A stretch of DNA of 64,000 nt, from NCBI RefSeq assembly GCF_029906645.1, contig NZ_JARYGZ010000002.1, positions 186,001 to 250,000 on the forward strand, read 5' to 3'. Numbering within the stretch: the first letter of the stretch is position 1; each line of letters opens with the position of its first letter. This document shows, piece after piece, positions 10,066-18,007 of the stretch. The position numbers and the translations under genes are program-made. The notes under the pieces are model-generated. The model was not told the origin of the DNA. It searched no databases and saw only the letters and a list, made by a program, of their open reading frames with translations. This DNA comes from Sphingomonas oryzagri. Its GTDB lineage: Bacteria; Pseudomonadota; Alphaproteobacteria; Sphingomonadales; Sphingomonadaceae.

Positions 10066-10632
10066 TCAGGCGTCCCTTTGCGCGAGCAGATCGATGACGT
10101 CCTGCGCGGTGCCCGTCTCGCCAAGGCGCGGAAAAACATGGCCGATGCTGTAGGCATGGGCCTCGGCGCGGGTATCGGTCATCGCGTCGATCGCGAGCGT
10201 GACGTTGAAGCCCGCCTCATACGCCTGGCGTGCGGTCGATTCGACGCCGGTGCCGGTGGCCACACCGATCACCACCACCTGAGTGACGCCAATCGCCCGG
10301 AGGCGCGCTTCGATATCGGTGCTGGCGAAGGCGCCCCAGGTCTGCTTGGTCACGACGATGTCGCCCGGCTGGCGATCGAGTTCCGGTATCAGGTCCGCGA
10401 AACCCGGCGGCAGATCCCCGACGAAACGCCGCGGCTGCTCGGTACGGCCGGGCGCGACGCCCGCCACGTTGATCAGCACCACCGGCAGACGATGCGCACG
10501 AAACGCCAGGACGAGGGCGGCGGCACGCTCCACCACGGCGTCGATCGGATCGACGAGCGGCGCGCCGACGATCCCCTTCTGGAGATCCACGACAAGCAGC
10601 GCGGTATGGGTATCGAGGTCGGTCAACGGCAT
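10066..10632 (-). CDS. Isochorismatase-fold (cysteine hydrolase superfamily) protein lacking the nucleophilic Cys
   Basis: A 188-residue isochorismatase-fold protein. The catalytic Asp is D16 (LLVVDLQKG) and the Lys is K96 (VVTKQTWGAF). The position of the nucleophilic cysteine in nicotinamidases (T-x-x-C-V) is glycine here, G129 in GVATGTGVESTAR. Glycine at this place also occurs in true isochorismatases such as EntB and PhzD, which use no covalent cysteine chemistry, so this is probably not an amidase of the nicotinamidase type. It is the second gene of the MarR-headed operon, 24 bases after marR. An ether- or vinyl-ether-type hydrolase acting on an aromatic or chorismate-like compound is possible, but not shown. 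Confidence 0.85.
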   Translation of the reverse strand: MPLTDLDTHTALLVVDLQKGIVGAPLVDPIDAVVERAAALVLAFRAHRLPVVLINVAGVAPGRTEQPRRFVGDLPPGFADLIPELDRQPGDIVVTKQTWGAFASTDIEARLRAIGVTQVVVIGVATGTGVESTARQAYEAGFNVTLAIDAMTDTRAEAHAYSIGHVFPRLGETGTAQDVIDLLAQRDA

Positions 10633-10656
10633 GGATCGCTCCTTCGCGGAGAGGGT

Positions 10657-11109
10657 TCAGTTTTCCACGAGACGTTGGAGAAGGGGTATCACCGCGACGA
10701 GCCGGGCCTGCTCGTCAGGAGACAGGCGCGCGTCGATCAGGCGTGCCAGCCAGTCCTGTCGGACGGCGCGCCCCTCGGCCATCCATGTCCGGCACTGGTC
10801 GGTCAGCGAAAGCAGCGTCTGCCGGCCATCCGAAGGGTCCGGCTGGCCTGCGACGAGGCCGGCGCCTTCCAGCGCGACGATGATCGCCCCCATCGATTGG
10901 GGCCGCATCCCCTCGCCCCGTGCGAGCGCCGACGTGGTCAGGGGACCATCCTGTTCCAGCCGGAGCAACACCGCGACCTGCGACGGCGTGAGGTCGCCGA
11001 TATTCGCCTGCGCGCGAAGACGCCGCTTCAGCTTCCCCCCGAAACGACGAAGGTCGTGGGCGAGACCGTCGCTGGGGCGCGTCGCATGGCCGGAAACCGC
11101 ATCTTCCAT
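10657..11109 (-). CDS. MarR-family transcriptional regulator
   Basis: A 150-residue winged-helix regulator. The helix-turn-helix region reads LTPSQVAVLLRLEQDGPLTTSALARGEGMRPQSMGAIIVALEGAGLV and the wing ends in PDPSDGRQTLLSLTD, the MarR DxRxxxxxLT hallmark (SDGRQTLLSLTD). It is the first gene of an operon with an isochorismatase-fold protein, a small membrane protein and an MFS transporter, and most likely represses it and itself until a small aromatic ligand binds. A pair of overlapping inverted repeats lies at 11125-11158, 15 bases upstream of the start, where a MarR operator would be expected. Confidence 0.9.
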   Translation of the reverse strand: MEDAVSGHATRPSDGLAHDLRRFGGKLKRRLRAQANIGDLTPSQVAVLLRLEQDGPLTTSALARGEGMRPQSMGAIIVALEGAGLVAGQPDPSDGRQTLLSLTDQCRTWMAEGRAVRQDWLARLIDARLSPDEQARLVAVIPLLQRLVEN

Positions 11110-11124
11110 GCAGCTTCCGTAGTC

Positions 11125-11158
11125 ATATGAAGCCTAACTGTAAAGTTGAACTTCATAT
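11125..11158. promoter_or_regulatory. Inverted repeats upstream of marR (operator candidate)
   Basis: ATATGAAG at 11125-11132 is repeated in inverse as CTTCATAT at 11151-11158. Inside it lies an 11-base palindrome AAGTT-G-AACTT at 11143-11153. The stretch is distinctly AT-rich against its surroundings and starts 16 bases upstream of the marR ATG, so it probably overlaps the promoter and serves as the MarR binding site. There is no experimental support. Confidence 0.5.
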
Positions 11159-11200
11159 AAGAAGTGCGTGTGTCATCGGCGCACATGCTGAAACGACAAC

Positions 11201-11232
11201 GGCGGAGGACACCCCTTCCGGTGCCCTCCGCC
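11201..11232 (-). terminator. Rho-independent terminator after dnaN
   Basis: A 13-bp stem with one mismatch (GGCGGAGGaCACC / GGTGcCCTCCGCC) and a 6-base loop. On the minus strand it is followed by GTTGTCGTTT, a modest T-rich tail. It lies 35 bases beyond the dnaN stop. Confidence 0.6.
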
Positions 11233-11267
11233 GTCCCGTCCGTCGTACGATATCGGGCGCGAGCGCC

Positions 11268-12386
11268 TCAGACGCGCATCGGCATCAGCACATAGAGCGC
11301 CGGGGCCTTGTCGCCCTCGCGGATCAGCGTCGGCGCAGCGGCGTCGGCGAGGTGGACCTCCACCTCGTCGCTCTCGATCTGGCCGAGAATGTCCATCAGA
11401 TAGCGGGCGTTGAAGCCGATATCGAAGCCCATCGAGGCATAGAGGCCCGGCACTTCCTCGGCCGCCGTGCCGTTCTCCGGCGAGGTGACCGACAGCGTGA
11501 TCTTGTCGCGATCGAGCGTCATCTTCACCGCGCGCGTCTTTTCGGACGCGATGGTGGCGACGCGGTCGACGCCCTCCATGAAGCTCTTCGGATCGATCTT
11601 GAGCAGCTTGTCGTTGCCCGTCGGGATGACGCGCGAATAATCGGGAAAGGTGCCATCGATCAGCTTCGAGGTGAGGATGGCGGTGCCGAGGCCGAAGCGG
11701 ATCTTGGTACCGGACAGCGACACCTCGACCGAGCCGTCCACCTCGTCGAGCAGCTTGCGCAGTTCGCCGACGCACTTGCGCGGGATGATCACGCCCGGCA
11801 TCCCCGCCGCACCCTCGGGCTGCGCCACCGTCACGCGTGCGAGCCGGTGACCATCGGTGGCCGCCGCCTTCAGCACCGCGCCGTCCGCGCCCTCGTCGGC
11901 GGCATGGATGTAGATGCCGTTCAGATAATAGCGCGTCTCTTCGGTGGAGATCGCAAAGCGGGTCTTGTCGATGATCTGGCGCAGCGTCGCCGCCGGAAGA
12001 TCGAACCTGGTCGGCAGGTCACCCTCGGCGATCACCGGGAAGTCGTCACGCGGCAGCGTCGCGAGGTTGAAGCGCGCACGGCCCGCCGTCACCAGCATCT
12101 TGCCCTCGGCGGCCGAGAGCTGGACCTGCGATCCCTCCGGCAGCTTGCGCACGATGTCGAAGAGGGTGTGGGCCGAGACCGTGGTCGCACCGGCTACGTC
12201 CACCGCGGCATCGACAGTCTCGACGATCTGCAGGTCGAGATCGGTCGCCATCAGCTTGAGCCCGCCGCCCGTCGCCGCTTCGATCAGGACGTTCGACAGG
12301 ATCGGTATGGTGTTGCGCCGCTCCACCACGGACTGGACATGGCTCAGCCCCTTGAGAAGCGTTGCCCGCTCGATCGTCGCCTTCAT
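11268..12386 (-). CDS. dnaN: DNA polymerase III subunit beta (sliding clamp)
   Basis: A 372-residue sliding clamp, the normal length. It forms a ring dimer around DNA and tethers the replicative polymerase. The start MKATIERATLLKGLSHVQSVVERRNTIPILSNVLIEA is the conserved first-domain opening, the middle has VSAHTLFDIVRKLPEGSQV, and the C-terminus ends in ALYVLMPMRV, the usual peptide-binding-pocket tail (L..PMR[LV]). It stands alone here: dnaA, recF and gyrB are not adjacent, as is common in sphingomonads. A terminator hairpin follows at 11201-11232. Confidence 0.97.
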   Translation of the reverse strand: MKATIERATLLKGLSHVQSVVERRNTIPILSNVLIEAATGGGLKLMATDLDLQIVETVDAAVDVAGATTVSAHTLFDIVRKLPEGSQVQLSAAEGKMLVTAGRARFNLATLPRDDFPVIAEGDLPTRFDLPAATLRQIIDKTRFAISTEETRYYLNGIYIHAADEGADGAVLKAAATDGHRLARVTVAQPEGAAGMPGVIIPRKCVGELRKLLDEVDGSVEVSLSGTKIRFGLGTAILTSKLIDGTFPDYSRVIPTGNDKLLKIDPKSFMEGVDRVATIASEKTRAVKMTLDRDKITLSVTSPENGTAAEEVPGLYASMGFDIGFNARYLMDILGQIESDEVEVHLADAAAPTLIREGDKAPALYVLMPMRV

Positions 12387-12463
12387 TCCGTCCCCGCTTA
12401 AGCGCTGATTGGAGAGTGGTTATAGCGCGGCCTTCGCGCGCCGCCAGCCATTAAGAAAGGGGC

Positions 12464-12481
12464 CGGCGGATTGCTCCGCCG
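12464..12481 (-). terminator. Rho-independent terminator after the small outer-membrane protein gene
   Basis: A 7-bp GC stem CGGCGGA / TCCGCCG with a TTGC loop. On the minus strand it is followed by GCCCCTTTCTTAAT, T-rich as expected. It lies 34 bases beyond the stop codon of the gene at 12516-13019 and before the dnaN start. Confidence 0.55.
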
Positions 12482-12515
12482 ACCCCCGGTCGTTCCGTTT
12501 CGGTCGGTCAACCGA

Positions 12516-13019
12516 TCAGAAGCGGAAGCCCGCGCCGAAGATCGCGGCATCGCGACCACCGAAATTGTCCTCATACTCGGTCCGGCGATATTCGGCCGAG
12601 ATGTAGGTGCGCGGCGTCACCGAATATTCCAGGCCGCCGCCGTAGCGAACGCCCTCGAGGTTGGTGTGATCGCCCTGGAACTCGATGCGGGTCGTGTCGT
12701 AGCCGACCTTGGCAAAGGCCAGGATCTTCGGCGTCAGCACGTAGCCGGCGCGCGCCGAGATCGCGACGTCGCGCGAGGCGTGGAAGCCGAGGCCCTTGGT
12801 GGTCGAATCCTCGAAGGTCGCTTCGCCGCCGAGCGTGATCTTCGGCGTCACGGCGTAATCGTAGCCGAAGGCGCCGCCATAGGTGAAGCCGTCCTGGCCA
12901 TGGGTCTTGTCATAGCCGAGGGTGACGCCGAGGCGCGCACCGGTGAACGGGGCGGCGTCCTGCGCGAAGGCGGGGGCGGCAACGGCCAGGGCCGCGACGG
13001 CGGCGAGAAGAATACGCAT
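12516..13019 (-). CDS. Outer-membrane beta-barrel protein (opacity/Omp25-like)
   Basis: A 167-residue protein with a signal peptide (MRILLAAVAALAVAAPAFAQ) and an eight-stranded-barrel pattern of alternating aromatic and glycine-rich strands (GARLGVTLGYDKTHG, FTYGGAFGYDYAVTPKITLGGEATFED, ISARAGYVLTPKILAFAKVGYDT, RYGGGLEYSVTPRTYISAEYRRTEY) ending in GAGFRF with a terminal Phe. This is the layout of OmpA-like transmembrane or Omp25/RopB porin-family proteins of alphaproteobacteria. The ATG at 13019 has AAGGAG 8 bases upstream. It is divergent from the IalB-like gene and followed by a terminator. Function beyond envelope structure is not evident. Confidence 0.85.
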   Translation of the reverse strand: MRILLAAVAALAVAAPAFAQDAAPFTGARLGVTLGYDKTHGQDGFTYGGAFGYDYAVTPKITLGGEATFEDSTTKGLGFHASRDVAISARAGYVLTPKILAFAKVGYDTTRIEFQGDHTNLEGVRYGGGLEYSVTPRTYISAEYRRTEYEDNFGGRDAAIFGAGFRF

Positions 13020-13133
13020 AAACTTACTCCTTACGCTTGCGTCCCGGCTAATTGAGGGGGATGCCGTGGATCGCGGCGGGGCCATTGGGCGCCGCAACAT
13101 GAACGTCACATAAACGTAACGGGGACTGTTGCA

Positions 13134-13694
13134 GTGCCGCAACGCAGGGGTGGAAAGCTGGGCGCAAAGGTTGAAATCGGTCCATGGCGGCCCACCCGGC
13201 TGATCCTGATCGGATTGGCGCTGTTTCCGGCAGGACGTGCATGGGCAGCGACGGACCGTACATCTCTGGCCGTTTTCCGCAGCTGGGGCGCGTTTCGCGA
13301 AGGGTCTGCGGAAGCGCCGGCGCGATGCTACGCGATCTCCGAGCCACCCCCCGCAAGTGCGAACGCCGGGCGTGGCGCTTTTGCATCAGTGGGGAGCTGG
13401 CCGGGAAGGAGAATCCGCGCGCAGGTGGCGATCCGGCTCAGCCATCCGACCGGCGACGGCAGCCGGGTGACGCTCAGCATCGGCGACTCGGCCTTCCCCC
13501 TTATCGTGCGCGGCCAGAGCGCCTGGGCGCACGACCGCCGGCAGGATGCGGCGATCGTCGCGGCGATGCGATCGGGCAGCTCGATGAGCGTCAGCGCGGT
13601 GGGCGCCAACGGCAACGCCTTCGCCGACGCCTATCGCCTGCGCGGCGCCGCGAGCGCGATCGACGCGGCGATGCTCGCCTGCCCGCTGCGCTGA
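13134..13694 (+). CDS. IalB-like (invasion-associated locus B family) exported protein
   Basis: A 186-residue exported protein. After a basic start there is a hydrophobic signal region (LILIGLALFPAGRAWA) and then LAVFRSWGAFREGS.ARCYAISEPP, matching the opening of IalB-family domains (..W.v.C....g...C.i.). Other parts that fit are RLSHPTGDGSRVTLSIGDSAFPLIVRGQSAWAHD and the closing AIDAAMLACPLR. In Bartonella the founding member affects host-cell entry. In free-living sphingomonads these are periplasmic proteins of unknown role. The GTG at 13134 with GGGG upstream is my chosen start, but a later start nearer the signal peptide is possible. Confidence 0.6.
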   Translation: MPQRRGGKLGAKVEIGPWRPTRLILIGLALFPAGRAWAATDRTSLAVFRSWGAFREGSAEAPARCYAISEPPPASANAGRGAFASVGSWPGRRIRAQVAIRLSHPTGDGSRVTLSIGDSAFPLIVRGQSAWAHDRRQDAAIVAAMRSGSSMSVSAVGANGNAFADAYRLRGAASAIDAAMLACPLR

Positions 13695-13818
13695 GCGGAC
13701 ACATTTCGTTACAGTCCCGACGTAGAGCATCTCGGAACCGTCCCCGAACTGAAAGCCGGGCGTCTTAACCGGCGTCCGACCGGGCTAAACCAGCGCCCGC
13801 CCAAGGGGACCGACCTTC

Positions 13819-16311
13819 ATGCGAACTTGTTTTCCGGCCGCCTCGGCAGCCGTGCTCTCGCTTGCGCTCGCCACGCAGGCCCACGCCCAGACGCACACCG
13901 CTCCCGCTCCCGCCGAAGTGGCGGGCGACGGCCTGGGCGACATCGTCGTCACCGCGATGAAGCGCGAGACCAACCTGCAGAGCACCCCGATCGCCATCTC
14001 GGTGGTCAATGCCCAGGCCCTGAAGGATCGCCACGTCCAGAGCCTGCTCGATTTCGCCGACGGCGCGGTGCCCGGCCTGCGCGTCGCCACGTTCGAGGCG
14101 CGCCAGTCCGCGCTCACCATCGGTATTCGTGGCATCGTACCGCTCGACGCCAACCAGCCTGCGCGCGAGCAGGGCGTCGGCGTCTATATCGACGGCGTCT
14201 ATATGGGCCGCCAGCACGGCCTCAATGCCGCCCTGTTCGACGTCGAGCGGATCGAGGTGCTGAAGGGTCCGCAGGGCACCCTGTTCGGCCGCAACACCGA
14301 AGGCGGCGCGCTCAGCATCGTCAGCAAGGCGCCGAGCGGCAAGTTCGAGGGCCGCGTGTCGGGCGGCATCGGCAATTACGGGTCGCACAATGCCGAGTTG
14401 CACCTCGATCTGCCCGAGGTGCACGGCTTCTCCTTCAAACTCGACGGCGTACTCCAGCACCAGGACGCGACCACCAGGAACCCGCTCACCGGCCAGACGG
14501 GCTGGAACTATTACGACCGCAAGGGCATTCGCGGCGCCGTCCGCTGGAAGCCGGTCGACGGCATCACCAACGATTTCTCGGTCGATGTCAGCCGCGATTC
14601 CAACTCGCCCTTCTACAGCCAGCTGCTCAACTACAACCCGAACAACTGCGTCGCCGGGCCGCAGTCCGCCTCGCCGAACTGCGTGCTGCCCGGCACCCAG
14701 TACGATACGCTCACCGGCGCGCCGCGCCCGACCCTGCCCGGCGTGGTCGTCGAGGGGAAGGACCGCATGACGGTCGCCGACATCGGCGTGCCGCAGCAGC
14801 CCAGCGTCGACAAGACCCACGGCTTCACCAACAATTTCAAGTGGAAGGTCGCGCCCGAACTGGAGCTGCGATCGATCACCGCGTGGCGCGGCGTCGATGT
14901 CGCGCAGTGGGACAATAGCGGCGGCGCGCACCGCCCGCCGGTCGTGGCACCCGGCTGCACCGGCGCCACCGCCTGCAACTTCAGCCGCTACAGCCTCGCC
15001 AACCTGCGCCAGCGCCAGTTCAGCCAGGAATTGCAGGCGGTCGGTTCGCTCGGCCGGGTCGATTACGTGGCCGGCCTCTATTATTTCAACGAGCATGTGA
15101 GCGACGACGCCGCCACGCCGGCGTCCATGCGGATCACCGGCTATACCACCGCAGGCCAGACCAGCGGCTACAATTACGAAGTCCTCGATCCGTGCTTCTT
15201 CAACGGCACGACACCCGCCGGATCACAGCCCGGCTGCCAGTCCATCGACCGCGCCTCGAAGGTCAATTCGAAGAGCTACGCCGTCTACGGCCAGGCGACC
15301 TGGCACCTGACCGACGCGCTCCACCTGACCGCCGGCGGCCGCTACACCCACGATCGCAAGCGCGGCGAGCTGCTGCTCTCGCGCAACGTCGCCCCGGTCG
15401 CGGGCGTGAACGGGTATGAGCCGCTGCGCGAATCGTGGAATCGCTTCAATCCGATGGTGACGGTCGCCTACGACGTCAGCCGCGATGTCCATGTCTACGC
15501 CAAATATGCGACCGGCTATCGCGCGGGCGGCGCCAGCTCGCGCACGTCCAACTACCAGGCGTTCGATCCGGAAGACGTGAAATCCTACGAGATCGGCCTG
15601 AAGACCGATTTCTGGGACCGCCGCGGCCGCTTCAACCTCGCCGGCTTCGTCATGGACCGCAAGGACAGCCAGGTGGACATCAGCTCGATCCAGTTCGTCG
15701 GATCGAGCAGCTTCAACAACCTCGTCACGATCAATGCGCCGGGCACCACCAAGATCCGGGGCATCGAGGCCGAGCTGACCCTGCAGCCGGTCGAGCGCCT
15801 GACGCTCAGCGCCTCCTACGCCTACACCTATACGAAGATCCCGCTGGTGCCGATCACGGTGAATGCCGGCGGCGTCAGCTACACGACGCTGCAGCGCTTC
15901 TACATCGTCTTCACCCCGCGCAACGCTGCGAGCGGATCGATCGACTATGCCCTACCGATGCCGATGGTGAGCGCGGACAGCCAGCTGCGCTTCCACATCG
16001 ACGGCAATTACGCCCAGGCGACGCAGACCTTCGACCAGTTCGCGACCAAGAACGACGCGTCGTTCATCGTCAACGCCCGCCTGGCACTCACCGACATCGA
16101 TATGGGCCAGGGCCGCAGCAAGCTGACCGCGGGCATCTGGGTACGCAACCTGTTCGACACCGCCTACGTCTACCGCCGCGATCCGTCGAACAGCCTGCCG
16201 GGCGCGCCGACCACCAATGCGGTCTCGGCCAGCCTCAACAACATCATGGGCGATTACGGCAACTTCAACGCGCCGCGCACCTTTGGCGTGGAGGCGTCGC
16301 TGAAATTCTGA
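13819..16311 (+). CDS. TonB-dependent outer-membrane receptor
   Basis: An 830-residue receptor. It has a signal peptide (MRTCFPAASAAVLSLALATQAHAQ), a plug domain (DIVVTAMKRETNLQSTPIAIS, VYIDGVYMGRQHGL, IEVLKGPQGTLFGRNTEGGAL) and a long barrel ending APRTFGVEASLKF. The ligand is unknown. Extracellular loops hold several short Cys pairs (NNCVAGPQSASPNC; PGCTGATACNF; PCFFNGTTPAGSQPGC), suggesting disulfide-pinned loops. The ATG at 13819 has AAGGGGA 12 bases upstream. It stands alone, with a 124-base leader region and a strong terminator at 16357, so it is a single-gene unit unrelated to the receptor at 340-2445. Confidence 0.92.
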   Translation: MRTCFPAASAAVLSLALATQAHAQTHTAPAPAEVAGDGLGDIVVTAMKRETNLQSTPIAISVVNAQALKDRHVQSLLDFADGAVPGLRVATFEARQSALTIGIRGIVPLDANQPAREQGVGVYIDGVYMGRQHGLNAALFDVERIEVLKGPQGTLFGRNTEGGALSIVSKAPSGKFEGRVSGGIGNYGSHNAELHLDLPEVHGFSFKLDGVLQHQDATTRNPLTGQTGWNYYDRKGIRGAVRWKPVDGITNDFSVDVSRDSNSPFYSQLLNYNPNNCVAGPQSASPNCVLPGTQYDTLTGAPRPTLPGVVVEGKDRMTVADIGVPQQPSVDKTHGFTNNFKWKVAPELELRSITAWRGVDVAQWDNSGGAHRPPVVAPGCTGATACNFSRYSLANLRQRQFSQELQAVGSLGRVDYVAGLYYFNEHVSDDAATPASMRITGYTTAGQTSGYNYEVLDPCFFNGTTPAGSQPGCQSIDRASKVNSKSYAVYGQATWHLTDALHLTAGGRYTHDRKRGELLLSRNVAPVAGVNGYEPLRESWNRFNPMVTVAYDVSRDVHVYAKYATGYRAGGASSRTSNYQAFDPEDVKSYEIGLKTDFWDRRGRFNLAGFVMDRKDSQVDISSIQFVGSSSFNNLVTINAPGTTKIRGIEAELTLQPVERLTLSASYAYTYTKIPLVPITVNAGGVSYTTLQRFYIVFTPRNAASGSIDYALPMPMVSADSQLRFHIDGNYAQATQTFDQFATKNDASFIVNARLALTDIDMGQGRSKLTAGIWVRNLFDTAYVYRRDPSNSLPGAPTTNAVSASLNNIMGDYGNFNAPRTFGVEASLKF

Positions 16312-16356
16312 TCCCGCTTTCGGTTACAGGCCAGCCAAGCCCCGCTCGGCCTGTGA

Positions 16357-16393
16357 GGGGCGCGCCAACCGCTCGACGGCGCGCCCCTTTTTT
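16357..16393 (+). terminator. Strong rho-independent terminator after the second TonB receptor
   Basis: A perfect 10-bp stem GGGGCGCGCC / GGCGCGCCCC with an 11-base loop, followed by TTTTTT at 16388-16393. It lies 45 bases after the receptor stop and next to the stop of a small minus-strand gene, which it may also serve. Confidence 0.9.
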
Positions 16394-16396
16394 CTC

Positions 16397-16552
16397 TCAG
16401 AGCTCGACGCGCCCGTTGCGGCGCTCCAGCTCGTCGACGAGCCGCCAGACCAGCTTGGAATCCTCTTGCGCCAGCGCCTCGTCGAGCGCCTTCCACAGCT
16501 GATCGTCGGTCATCCGCGCCAGTTCGAGGCTGCGATCGAAATACACGGGCAT
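16397..16552 (-). CDS. Small acidic protein, 51 residues, unknown function
   Basis: A short frame coding MPVYFDRSLELARMTDDQLW, then a helical stretch with KALDEALAQEDSKLVWRLVD and ELERRNGRVEL. The whole is predicted to be mostly amphipathic helix, with no signal or membrane segment. A GGAG lies just ahead of the start (GGAGCGTGATG, spacing short). Its composition and codon use match real genes in the window, and it sits between the receptor's terminator and a promoter-like gap. No function is recognised. It could be a conserved small sphingomonad protein. Confidence 0.45.
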   Translation of the reverse strand: MPVYFDRSLELARMTDDQLWKALDEALAQEDSKLVWRLVDELERRNGRVEL

Positions 16553-16675
16553 CACGCTCCAATCGGGATGCGCGATACATAGATTAGGGATGCTGTACGC
16601 CGCCAGAACGACGCGATTCAGGTCGCGGCATTTTCGAGTCGGTTCGGCGAAATCCGTTAAGATTCATTAAGGATT

Positions 16676-16807
16676 TCAGCGGCCTTGCTTGGCGCGATCG
16701 AGCGCGACCAGCATCGCCAGGAACTCGCGCGGCAGTGCCTGGCCCGCCGGCTGGGCGAAGGCCCGCTTCAGGCTGAGCGACACGATCGGGGCGGATGTCT
16801 GGTCCAT
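16676..16807 (-). CDS. Small protein, 43 residues, unknown function
   Basis: A short frame with a good ribosome site (AGGAA 9 bases before the ATG at 16807). The protein runs MDQTSAPIVSLSLKRAFAQP and ends LPREFLAMLVALDRAKQGR. The tail faintly recalls the C-terminal half of NepR-type anti-sigma factors (LP..FL.LL..LD), but it is shorter than those and no phyR or ecfG gene is nearby, so I do not name it so. It is divergent from the FUSC gene (97 bases apart). Confidence 0.45.
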   Translation of the reverse strand: MDQTSAPIVSLSLKRAFAQPAGQALPREFLAMLVALDRAKQGR

Positions 16808-16904
16808 GCTGATTCCTGTTACGGCAACCGCGCCGGACAGTTTAGCCGGACATTGGTCGAGCCATGGCCTTCCCATGGTCGAACGGCTCTGCCACTGACC
16901 GGGC

Positions 16905-17966
16905 ATGGACCGGATCGACGCACGCACGATCGACGAAGCGGAGGTCGTCGCCTCGGTATTGCTGGCGATCCTGTTCGCGCATCTGCTCCACGCCGCCAAC
17001 GTCTCCTGGGCGGCGTTTTCGGGCTATATGGTGATGCGCGGTCATGCCGACGAAACCGTGGTGCGCGGGATCCTGCGCATCGTCGGTACCGTCGTCGGCG
17101 GCCTGCTTGCGCTGGTGGCGACGCCCTGGCTGCTGCCCTTCTGGCCTGCACAGGCGATCGCCCTCGCCGCCGTCTGCACCGCCAGCCTCTATGGCGCGAT
17201 CACGGCGAAGCGGGCCTATGCCTGGCTGTTCTTCGGCCTCACCTTCGTGATGGTGGTGCTCGACAAGGTGGAGCATCCCGCCCACCCGCTGCTCGGCTTC
17301 GTCGAAACGCGGGTGCTGGAGGTGGTGGCCGGCACCGTCGCCTGCATGGTCGTCAGCCTCGCCTCGACGCTCACGCTGCGGCGGCGCTGGCCGGCGGCAC
17401 GCGCCAAGCCGCTGGCGGGCGGCTGGCATCCGCCCGCCCTTCGCCACGCCGCGCAGGGCTCCGCCGCGCTGGTACTGCTGAGCGGCCTCAGCCAATTCCT
17501 CGAACTGCCCGCTCTGGCGCAGAGCGCGATCACGATCATGGCGGTGATGCTGGTGCCGGTCTCCAGCCTCGGCGCGGCCGGTTTCGGGCTGGTCAACCGC
17601 CGCATCCTCTATCGCTTTATTGGCTGCAGCGCCGGCGCCGTGCTTGCCGCGCTCTTCCTGTTCGTCGCGCAGGGATGGGCGCCGGTGCTGATCCTCGGCA
17701 CGATCCTGGGTGTCGCGATCGGCCGGCATATCGAGAATAGCGGAAGGCCGATCGCGTACGTCGGCACCCAGTTCGTGCTGGCGATCCTTATCATCCTGGT
17801 GCCGGACAGCTATGCGCAGGCGCATCTGGCGCCCGCCTGGGAACGGCTGGCGGGCATCTTCATCGGCATGGCGGTGCTGGAGCCGGTGCTGCTGCTCTGG
17901 CATTTCGCCGACCCCGGACGCCCGAAGAAAGTCGAGCCGGAAGCCGGTATGCTCGGCGACCTCTGA
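16905..17966 (+). CDS. FUSC-family membrane protein (aromatic acid exporter-like)
   Basis: A 353-residue membrane protein with two blocks of hydrophobic helices: residues 15-150 ([28 protein letters not shown].., [19 protein letters not shown].., [16 protein letters not shown]) and 190-340 ([22 protein letters not shown].., [42 protein letters not shown]). The repeated half with [13 protein letters not shown] and [12 protein letters not shown] is the FUSC / AaeB / YccS pattern. Relatives export hydroxylated aromatic acids or are of unknown role. It is shorter than AaeB (about 650), holding only the membrane part. The ATG at 16905 is chosen by length; no strong ribosome site is visible. Confidence 0.75.
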   Translation: MDRIDARTIDEAEVVASVLLAILFAHLLHAANVSWAAFSGYMVMRGHADETVVRGILRIVGTVVGGLLALVATPWLLPFWPAQAIALAAVCTASLYGAITAKRAYAWLFFGLTFVMVVLDKVEHPAHPLLGFVETRVLEVVAGTVACMVVSLASTLTLRRRWPAARAKPLAGGWHPPALRHAAQGSAALVLLSGLSQFLELPALAQSAITIMAVMLVPVSSLGAAGFGLVNRRILYRFIGCSAGAVLAALFLFVAQGWAPVLILGTILGVAIGRHIENSGRPIAYVGTQFVLAILIILVPDSYAQAHLAPAWERLAGIFIGMAVLEPVLLLWHFADPGRPKKVEPEAGMLGDL

Positions 17967-18007
17967 GCGTCTGGAAAAATCGCGCCGTTTCCCTTATGTG
18001 CGCGGTC

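Noticed and set aside
16676-16807. Naming the 43-residue protein NepR
   Set aside because: Only a weak tail likeness (LP..FL.LL..LD) is seen, the protein is too short, and no phyR or ecfG gene is nearby.
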